Positions 1 through 4,485 of a stretch of DNA of 5,779 nucleotides are shown piece after piece. Numbering within the stretch: the stretch's first letter is position 1; each line of letters begins with the position of its first letter. The notes under the pieces were generated by a model, which was not told where the DNA came from, did not search any database, and saw nothing but the letters and a program-made list of their open reading frames with translations. Position numbers and translations under genes: made by a program. The stretch is from NCBI GenBank assembly GCA_013153205.1, contig JAADEW010000078.1:1-5779 (forward strand), read 5' to 3'. The DNA comes from Deferribacteres bacterium. GTDB lineage: Bacteria; Thermosulfidibacterota; Thermosulfidibacteria; Thermosulfidibacterales; Thermosulfidibacteraceae.

Positions 1-575
1 GCATCCGTCTGTATAAACTGGTCGTAAGCCCTGTCCCCCAGTATTCTGCCCTTTGCAGACACAATTCCTGCGGTAACTGTGTAGCTCAATCCGAAGGGAT
101 TACCCACCGCAAGGACCCATTCCCCTATTTTAAGCTTATCTGAATCGCCGAGAAGAGCCGGCTTCAGCTCATCCGGATTCGCCTTTATCTTCAGCAGGGC
201 AAGGTCCGTCCCCGGGTCGTATCCCACTACCTTAGCGGTGTAAACGGAACCGTCATACAGCTTCACCTTTATCTCGGAAGCCCCTTTTACCACGTGGTAG
301 TTCGTGGCTATAAAGCCCTCTTTGTCCAGCACAAAACCGGAACCAAGGCTTCTTCTTTTCAGCTCTTTTGGAGGCTTTCTGCCGTAAAGCTGGCTGAAAA
401 AGAAAGAGAAAACATCATTCTGGGGAACGCGAACCACCCTTGTGGTAAATATGTTGACCACAGAAGGATTGACCCTCTCTGCCACACTGCTGAAGTCTGG
501 AAGGCAGATACACTCTTCCGAAGCGAAAACCACAACGCTCCAGAATAAAAAAGCGAAAATAACGGCCCTTTTCAT
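1..575 (-). CDS. degP: DegP/HtrA-family periplasmic serine protease, N-terminal part (3' end beyond window)
   Basis: Trypsin-like serine protease of the HtrA/DegP family, which degrades or refolds damaged proteins in the periplasm. Only the first 191 codons are in the window; the reading frame runs off position 1. Residues 1 to about 18 (MKRAVIFAFLFWSVVVFA) look like a Sec signal peptide, with likely cleavage after Ala18. The protease domain shows the catalytic His94 in TNYHVV and Asp124 in GTDLALLKI. The family-typical stretches GSGFVLDKEGFIATNYHVV and GEWVLAVGNPFGLSYTVTAG follow. The frame breaks off at FIQTD, so the catalytic Ser (in GNSGGPL) and the PDZ domains should lie just outside. 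Start chosen: ATG at 573-575 with GGAGG 7 nt upstream; that Shine-Dalgarno tract (583-590) overlaps the stop codon of the radical SAM gene 13 nt away, so the two are surely co-transcribed. Whether it is DegP, DegQ or DegS cannot be told without the PDZ region. Cys22 and Cys24 right after the signal peptide are unusual but do not form a lipobox. Confidence 0.93.
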   Translation of the reverse strand, partial: MKRAVIFAFLFWSVVVFASEECICLPDFSSVAERVNPSVVNIFTTRVVRVPQNDVFSFFFSQLYGRKPPKELKRRSLGSGFVLDKEGFIATNYHVVKGASEIKVKLYDGSVYTAKVVGYDPGTDLALLKIKANPDELKPALLGDSDKLKIGEWVLAVGNPFGLSYTVTAGIVSAKGRILGDRAYDQFIQTD

Positions 576-588
576 TCTTTTTCCTCCC

Positions 589-2946
589 TCAAGTTAATAT
601 TCTTACACGCCTTTTTATGCTCACTTCCCTCTTTCTCTCAGGCTCAAGGAGTATGTCCTCAAGAACCCTGAAGGGCTTAACATCCTTTAAGGCAAAAAGC
701 AGGAAGGCACCCTGCTCATGGTAGTCCACACCACGGTTCTCAAGCCGCATTCTCCAGTCATCCACAAGGGGAAACTCCCTCCTGTCAATCTTCACGAAAT
801 AGACCACATCTCTGAAGGCCTTTCCTATGGAGAAGCTCTCGTCAACATATTCCACGCAGAGAAGCTTAACTCCTTCCCCCAGAAAGCCGTTGAGCCTGAA
901 CATCTCCTTCAAATCAATCTTCCTCCACAAAGAGAGCTCAAAAGGCTCAAACTCGCTCTCTATCCCCACGGGAAGAGCCTCCGCAAAGCTGAGAAGAGGA
1001 TGGGGGTGAAAACCCTGAGAGTAGGAAAGGGGAAGCCCGGTTCTTCTCAAAGCCCTGTGGAAGAAAGCCTCAAAGTCGTTCTGTCCCACAAGACTTGAAG
1101 GGTAGAGCCTCCTTATGTAGCCCAGAACCTTACAGGCCCTCTCCCTCTTAAAAAGAAACGAAGAAGCAGTCCCGGAAGCCCCTACCCCATCCTCCGCATT
1201 TACGGTTCTCAAACCACCACCGCAGACGCCGCAGCTGGAACAGCTCTTCCTGCAGTCAGGGGTGCAGACAGCACCGTAAGCCTTTCTCCTTTCCTCAAGG
1301 AGGAAGTCCTTTTTCAGACCGGTATCAACCACATCCCAGGGAAGGGATTTATCCTCATCCCAAGGGCTGTTGAGCCACGACGAATCCACTCCTGACTTCT
1401 CAAAAGCCTCCTCCCAAACCTGCCACCTGAAGTGCTCACTCCACTCGTCAAAGATGGCTCCCCTTTCAAAGGCAAAAAGCAGGACATCAGCCCCCCTTTC
1501 ATCCGCCCTTGAAAAGAAGGCTTCAACCAGACTTTGATAGGGATTGTGGTTTTTGATGGAGACCTTTTTCGTTTTTATCCGCGATTTTATATACCTGATT
1601 TTCTCCCATAGCACATCTATCGGCTCCTGCGCCTCCCACTGAAAAGGGGTGTGAGACTTGGGAACGAAGGGCGAAACGGTAACATTAAACTTGGGCTTTC
1701 GGGGAAGCCTCTTGGTAAACTTCAGAAGCTCCCTTATAAGCTCCACTATGGCGTCAATGTCCTCCTGCGTTTCGGTGGGAAGGCCTATCATAAAGTAAAA
1801 CTTCAGCGTCTGCCAGCCAGCAGAAACCGCCTTCTCTACAGTTTCCTTTATTTCGTCATCGGATATGTTTTTGTTTATCACATCCCTCAACCTCTGGCTT
1901 CCCGCCTCAGGGGCTATGGTAAACCCCGTTTTCTTCACGGACTTTATCGCCTCTATCACATCCGGGGTGAGGGTCCCCGCCCTGAAGGAGGGAAGGGAAA
2001 GAGAGGTCATGGAATCCTTTAGCAGTTTTGAAAGCCTCTTTATTATCTCCTTTATGCAGGAGTGGTCCGTTGCTGAAAGGGAAAGGAGGGATACCTCCTC
2101 AAACCCCGTGGCTTTTAAAGAGCGCTCAAATATGTCAAGCACTTCCGAAACGGACCTCTCCCTCACGGGGCGGTTTATAAACCCCGCATGGCAGAACCTG
2201 CATCCCCTTGAGCATCCCCGGGCTATCTCAACGGTTATCCTGTTGTGAGGCACCTCTATAAGGGGAACAAGCGGCGGGTCGGGATAGTCCTGAAGCCTCT
2301 TGACTCTTAAAAAACGCGTCTTTTCAGGCTCATGGGAAAGGAGTATCCCCTCCGCGTCCCTGAAGACGGCCATAACAGCCTCGCGGCTTATACCAGAGGA
2401 AGCCGCTTCCTTCACCAGAGACTCAAGCACCTTCTCAATCTGAGCCTCCCACTCCCCCAAAAAGAAGGCGTCTATAAAAGGCATAAGGGGTGCCGGATTG
2501 GTGGTTGAAGGTCCCCCGGCTACAACAACGGGAAGTCCCCTTCTGTCCCACCTGAAAAGGGGAAGCCCGGAAAGGCTAAGGCACCACAGCACATTGGTGT
2601 AGCAGAGCTCATAGTGAAGGGAGAAGGCTAAAATGTGAAAATCACCGGCGGGCCTTTTAGTTTCAAGCCCGTAAAGGGGTATGGAACGCTCCCTCATGTG
2701 CTTAACCACATCAGTCCAGGGCAGAAAAGCCCTGTCGCACAAAACACCGTCAACTCTGTTCATCACATGATAGAGCAGGTGATAACCGTAACTTGACATG
2801 CCTATCTCGTAGGCATCGGGATAGACGAACAGTATCCTCACTCTGGAGGAATCCCAGTCCTTCTTCCTTGCGTTTATCTCCGAATCTATGTATCTGGCAG
2901 GCCTTTTGAACGCTTCAATCCCCTTGCCCAGCGGACAAAAAGGCAA
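589..2946 (-). CDS. B12-binding radical SAM protein fused to DUF2344 (TIGR03960/TIGR03936 type)
   Basis: Uncharacterised 785-residue fusion protein. Residues about 13-60 (RPARYIDSEINARKKDWD, then YPDAYEIGMSSYG) match the start of TIGR03960 radical SAM proteins as I know the family. Residues about 36-190 form the cobalamin-binding-like domain, including VVVAGGPSTTNPAP and FLGEWE. The radical SAM core follows, with the [4Fe-4S] motif C245-x3-C249-x2-C252 in IARGCSRGCRFC and a conserved IAPEAGSQRLRDVINK stretch. A second cysteine cluster, C561, C565, C569, C572 and C575, precedes the C-terminal DUF2344/TIGR03936 region (about 593-785, marked by RALRRTGLPLSYSQGFHPHP). In other genomes these two parts occur as separate adjacent genes or as a fusion. 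The substrate is unknown; radical chemistry on RNA or a cell-envelope molecule would be a guess. The start is TTG at 2944-2946, one base after the rseP stop TAA, and an in-frame TAG lies just upstream so no longer frame exists. It is the third gene of the presumed csp-rseP operon. Confidence 0.93.
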   Translation of the reverse strand: MPFCPLGKGIEAFKRPARYIDSEINARKKDWDSSRVRILFVYPDAYEIGMSSYGYHLLYHVMNRVDGVLCDRAFLPWTDVVKHMRERSIPLYGLETKRPAGDFHILAFSLHYELCYTNVLWCLSLSGLPLFRWDRRGLPVVVAGGPSTTNPAPLMPFIDAFFLGEWEAQIEKVLESLVKEAASSGISREAVMAVFRDAEGILLSHEPEKTRFLRVKRLQDYPDPPLVPLIEVPHNRITVEIARGCSRGCRFCHAGFINRPVRERSVSEVLDIFERSLKATGFEEVSLLSLSATDHSCIKEIIKRLSKLLKDSMTSLSLPSFRAGTLTPDVIEAIKSVKKTGFTIAPEAGSQRLRDVINKNISDDEIKETVEKAVSAGWQTLKFYFMIGLPTETQEDIDAIVELIRELLKFTKRLPRKPKFNVTVSPFVPKSHTPFQWEAQEPIDVLWEKIRYIKSRIKTKKVSIKNHNPYQSLVEAFFSRADERGADVLLFAFERGAIFDEWSEHFRWQVWEEAFEKSGVDSSWLNSPWDEDKSLPWDVVDTGLKKDFLLEERRKAYGAVCTPDCRKSCSSCGVCGGGLRTVNAEDGVGASGTASSFLFKRERACKVLGYIRRLYPSSLVGQNDFEAFFHRALRRTGLPLSYSQGFHPHPLLSFAEALPVGIESEFEPFELSLWRKIDLKEMFRLNGFLGEGVKLLCVEYVDESFSIGKAFRDVVYFVKIDRREFPLVDDWRMRLENRGVDYHEQGAFLLFALKDVKPFRVLEDILLEPERKREVSIKRRVRILT

Positions 2947-2947
2947 C

Positions 2948-4015
2948 TTACCTTCCCGCTAATCTCAGTATGTCGTTGTAGAAGGCAAGAACCATTATCA
3001 TTATTATGATGAAAAGGCCTATCTGCTGTGCAATCTCCTTTTTTCTCAGGCTTATGGGCCTTCCAAGAATCGCCTCTATCATGAAGAAGAGAAGATGTCC
3101 GCCGTCAAGAACCGGAATGGGGAGAAGGTTTATCACCCCAAGGTTGATGCTTATAAGGGCAGTAAAGAGAATGAAGTTTATCAAACCGGTTTGAGCCTGC
3201 TGTTTCGCCATCTGCACTATGAGAATGGGACCACCTATGCTCTTTAAGGGGACCGCCCTTTCAACAATCTTCACAATCCCTAAAATGGTGAGATAGACCA
3301 TCTCATAGGTTCTTCTTGCCGCCTCAACGAAAGCCTCAACGGGATTGTATCTCTTAACGGTGGTGGCACCGGATGCAACAATCCCTATGAGTCCTATCTT
3401 TTTAGTCTTTCCAAAGATGGTCTTAACCACCTTGGAGGACGTGTGAATCTTAAAGGTGAGAAGCTTACCATTCCTCTTGACCTTAACCTCAAGGTCTCTA
3501 TCAGGGTTTGAGTGCACAATGGCCACAAGCTCATCCCACGTCCTTATCCGCTTCCCGTTTATCTCAACGATGAGGTCTCCCGGTTTAAGCCCGGCCTGAG
3601 CCGCCGGTGTATCGGGCAGAACTTTGCCCACTTCCGGCAGAAGGGAGGGAAAACCGACGAGAGAAGCCGAGTAAATCAGAAAAAAGGCAAACACTATGTT
3701 GGCAAGGGGACCCGCAAGAACCACCAGAGCCTTTTCCCTGACGGGCCTACAGGAAAAGGCTCTCTCCCTGAGGTGAGAGGGGATATCCTCAGCACTCTCC
3801 TCGTCTTCCCCCAGAAGCTTCACATATCCACCAAGGGGAATAAGGCTCAAAGCATATTCCGTCTCGCCAATCTTTTTGCTTACTATGGCGGGACCGAACC
3901 CTATGGAGAACTTCTCGACGAAAATACCGAGCCACTTCGCCGCAAGAAAATGGCCCAGCTCGTGAACGAATATCAGAACACCTAAGGCGATTATAGCGAA
4001 AATCAGGCTAACCAA
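2948..4015 (-). CDS. rseP: RseP-type site-2 (M50) intramembrane zinc metalloprotease
   Basis: Membrane-embedded metalloprotease of the RseP/S2P family, which cuts transmembrane segments of anti-sigma factors or leftover signal peptides. The 355-residue length is normal for the single-PDZ type. The first membrane segment carries the zinc site H18-E19-x-x-H22 in FVHELGHFLAAKW. A second segment lies at about 95-118. A PDZ domain spans about 125-190 (marked by VGKVLPDTPAAQAGLKPGDLIVEING, broken here: GKVLPDTPAAQ, AGLKPGDLIVEING). The third zinc ligand is D304 in NLLPIPVLDGGH within the third segment (about 275-305), and a fourth segment lies at about 328-350. The start is TTG at 4013-4015, supported by AGGAGG 8 nt upstream; no ATG or GTG lies near the conserved N-terminus. 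It sits between csp and the radical SAM gene and upstream of a DegP/HtrA gene, a grouping that fits envelope protein quality control. No anti-sigma factor or sigma-E gene is visible here, so a regulatory role in a sigma-E cascade is only inferred. Confidence 0.96.
   Translation of the reverse strand: MVSLIFAIIALGVLIFVHELGHFLAAKWLGIFVEKFSIGFGPAIVSKKIGETEYALSLIPLGGYVKLLGEDEESAEDIPSHLRERAFSCRPVREKALVVLAGPLANIVFAFFLIYSASLVGFPSLLPEVGKVLPDTPAAQAGLKPGDLIVEINGKRIRTWDELVAIVHSNPDRDLEVKVKRNGKLLTFKIHTSSKVVKTIFGKTKKIGLIGIVASGATTVKRYNPVEAFVEAARRTYEMVYLTILGIVKIVERAVPLKSIGGPILIVQMAKQQAQTGLINFILFTALISINLGVINLLPIPVLDGGHLLFFMIEAILGRPISLRKKEIAQQIGLFIIIMIMVLAFYNDILRLAGR
2951..2957 (-). promoter_or_regulatory. Ribosome-binding site of the radical SAM gene, inside the rseP 3' end
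   Basis: GGGAAGG on the minus strand lies in the last codons of rseP and is followed by TAAG and then the TTG start. The spacing to the start is only 4 nt and the rseP stop lies between the two, which suggests translational coupling: ribosomes ending rseP would restart on the radical SAM gene. It supports TTG at 2946 as the start. Confidence 0.6.
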
Positions 4016-4023
4016 TCAGGCTT

Positions 4024-4029
4024 CCTCCT
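4024..4029 (-). promoter_or_regulatory. Ribosome-binding site fixing the TTG start of rseP, possibly masked by a hairpin
   Basis: AGGAGG on the minus strand lies 8 nt before the TTG at 4013-4015 and is the reason for choosing this start. A CCTCC at 4036-4040, 7 nt upstream, can pair with GGAGG (4024-4028) to form a 5-bp hairpin that would hide the site. Seen directly: the two complementary stretches. Inferred: an effect on rseP translation. Confidence 0.65.
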
Positions 4030-4048
4030 GAAGGGGGAGGGAGAAAGG

Positions 4049-4062
4049 AGCCGCCCCCGGCT
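4049..4062 (-). terminator. Weak terminator-like GC hairpin between csp and rseP
   Basis: On the minus strand, 8 nt after the csp stop codon, AGCCG-GGGG-CGGCT forms a perfect 5-bp stem with a 4-nt loop, followed by CCTTTCTCCC. The stem is short and the U-tract poor, so at most it would terminate part of the transcripts or protect the 3' end of a csp mRNA, leaving read-through into rseP. It may equally be only a processing or stability hairpin. Confidence 0.35.
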
Positions 4063-4070
4063 AAAAGGTC

Positions 4071-4277
4071 TTACTTCTTCTCTACATTTGCAGCCTGGGG
4101 ACCCTTTGCCCCTTCTACTATCTCAAACTCCACATCCTGCCCTTCAGAAAGGGTCTTAAACCCGTTGCCCTGAATGGCTGTATAATGGACAAACACATCG
4201 GTTCCAGTGTCATCTCTGGTTATAAAACCGTAACCCTTCTTATCGTTGAACCACTTAACTTTACCTGTGTACTTCAT
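4071..4277 (-). CDS. csp: Cold-shock domain protein, CspA family
   Basis: A 68-residue single cold-shock domain protein, the usual length for the CspA family, which binds single-stranded RNA and DNA and melts mRNA secondary structure in the cytoplasm. The start KYTGKVKWFNDKKGYGFI holds the aromatic W9-F10 and the RNP1 motif K14-GYGFI-19; RNP2 is V28-FVHY-32. The remaining beta-barrel runs through GQDVEFEIVEGAKGPQAANV. The ATG at 4275-4277 has AGGAGGT 10 nt upstream. A second ATG at 4285-4287 abuts that Shine-Dalgarno directly and stops after two codons, so it is not the csp start. The gene has its own strong promoter and a leader of about 110 nt, and it probably heads an operon with rseP, the radical SAM gene and the protease gene. 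Whether it is cold-inducible or constitutive cannot be told from the protein. Confidence 0.96.
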   Translation of the reverse strand: MKYTGKVKWFNDKKGYGFITRDDTGTDVFVHYTAIQGNGFKTLSEGQDVEFEIVEGAKGPQAANVEKK

Positions 4278-4278
4278 A

Positions 4279-4365
4279 TTACTTCATACCTCCTGAAATT
4301 TTGAAATTAAAATCGGACCTACCTCTGGCAGGTTCAAAAAACTGAGTGTTGCCGGGTGTTACCAA
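4279..4365 (-). CDS. Candidate 28-codon leader ORF in the csp 5' leader
   Basis: A TTG at 4363-4365 is preceded by AAAGGAG (4371-4377) with 5-nt spacing and opens a frame of 28 codons ending in TAA at 4279-4281. It begins (M)VTPGNTQFFEPARGR and ends ISGGMK. The stop is separated from the csp ATG by a single T, and the last codons overlap the csp Shine-Dalgarno, so translation of the leader would deliver ribosomes straight to csp. Against it: the start is not ATG, the peptide resembles nothing I know, and a frame of this length can be open by chance. It is therefore a candidate only. Confidence 0.22.
   Translation of the reverse strand: MVTPGNTQFFEPARGRSDFNFKISGGMK
4288..4294 (-). promoter_or_regulatory. 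csp ribosome-binding site with duplicated start context
   Basis: AGGAGGT is followed at once by ATGAAGTAAT and then ATGAAGTA, so the 8-base ATGAAGTA appears twice, 10 nt apart. The first ATG (4285-4287) has no spacer from the Shine-Dalgarno and hits TAA after one more codon; the second, 10 nt away, is the csp start. Confidence 0.75.
4317..4333 (-). promoter_or_regulatory. 7-bp hairpin in the csp leader
   Basis: On the minus strand ACCTGCC-AGA-GGTAGGT forms a 7-bp stem with one G-U pair and a 3-nt loop, followed 3 nt later by ATTTTAATTT. It could be a leader structure tuning csp expression or a weak attenuator; the downstream U-tract is too broken for a convincing terminator. Confidence 0.35.
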
Positions 4366-4384
4366 AAGTTCTCCTTTCTCCCAG

Positions 4385-4397
4385 TTGCTGACAGCAA
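4385..4397 (-). repeat. Perfect palindrome over the -10 element and predicted start point
   Basis: TTGCTG-T-CAGCAA on the minus strand is a perfect 6-bp inverted repeat around one central base. It shares two bases with the -10 hexamer and spans the predicted transcription start near 4389. This is where a dimeric repressor would bind to block the promoter; no regulator gene is visible in the window, so the operator role is inferred. Confidence 0.4.
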
Positions 4398-4424
4398 TAT
4401 ACAGACCCCCACAATCCGTGTCAA
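4396..4424 (-). promoter_or_regulatory. Sigma-70-type promoter of csp
   Basis: The -35 element TTGACA (4419-4424) is a perfect consensus, the spacer is 17 nt, and the -10 element TATATT (4396-4401) matches five of six consensus bases. Transcription would start near 4389 and read csp and probably rseP, the radical SAM gene and the protease gene. The -35 element begins 4 nt after the hairpin of the upstream terminator. Confidence 0.82.
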
Positions 4425-4428
4425 GCAA

Positions 4429-4470
4429 AAAGGGAAAAAGCCGCCAATCGTAAAGCGGCTCTTCCCCTTT
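4429..4470 (-). terminator. Strong intrinsic terminator of the dehydratase-family gene
   Basis: On the minus strand, 15 nt after the stop codon, AAAGGGGAAGAGCCGC pairs with GCGGCTTTTTCCCTTT over 16 bp (two G-U pairs) around the 10-nt loop TTTACGATTG. The U-run TTTTT following the GC-rich core, with a second T-run after CCC, makes the expected terminator tail. In the plus direction no T-run follows, so it acts one way only. It separates the upstream transcript from the csp promoter. Confidence 0.85.
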
Positions 4471-4485
4471 AAGCCGAACAGCCGT

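Larger units (their letters stand above)
4278..4388 (-). other. Predicted 5' leader of the csp transcript
   Basis: About 111 nt separate the predicted transcription start (near 4389) from the csp ATG. Long leaders are characteristic of regulated cspA-family genes, where RNA structure controls stability and translation. This one holds a possible early ribosome-binding site (4371-4377), a 7-bp hairpin (4317-4333), an A/U-rich stretch (4295-4312) and the csp Shine-Dalgarno (4288-4294). I do not recognise the enterobacterial cold box. The start point is inferred from the promoter, not observed. Confidence 0.5.

Noticed and set aside
294..548. 84-codon open frame on the plus strand
   Set aside because: It lies opposite the DegP/HtrA coding region, whose minus-strand translation has a signal peptide and catalytic motifs; the plus-strand product resembles nothing.
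718..1098. Plus-strand open frames of 60-157 codons opposite the radical SAM, rseP and dehydratase genes (also 1651-2248, 3512-3985, 4588-5182, 5113-5535)
   Set aside because: Antisense frames kept open by the purine-rich codon use of the real genes; no family resemblance and no good ribosome-binding sites seen.
1314..1526. Minus-strand alternate-frame ORFs inside larger genes (also 4529-4807, 5154-5351, 5532-5717)
   Set aside because: Fully contained in strongly supported coding regions in another frame, with low-complexity basic translations.
4279..4287. ATG at 4285-4287 as the csp start
   Set aside because: It touches the Shine-Dalgarno with no spacer and meets TAA after two codons; the next ATG gives the conserved cold-shock N-terminus.
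4429..4470. The hairpin as a bidirectional terminator or a transposon end
   Set aside because: No T-run follows it on the plus strand, no plus-strand gene reads into it, and no matching inverted repeat or target duplication was seen elsewhere.
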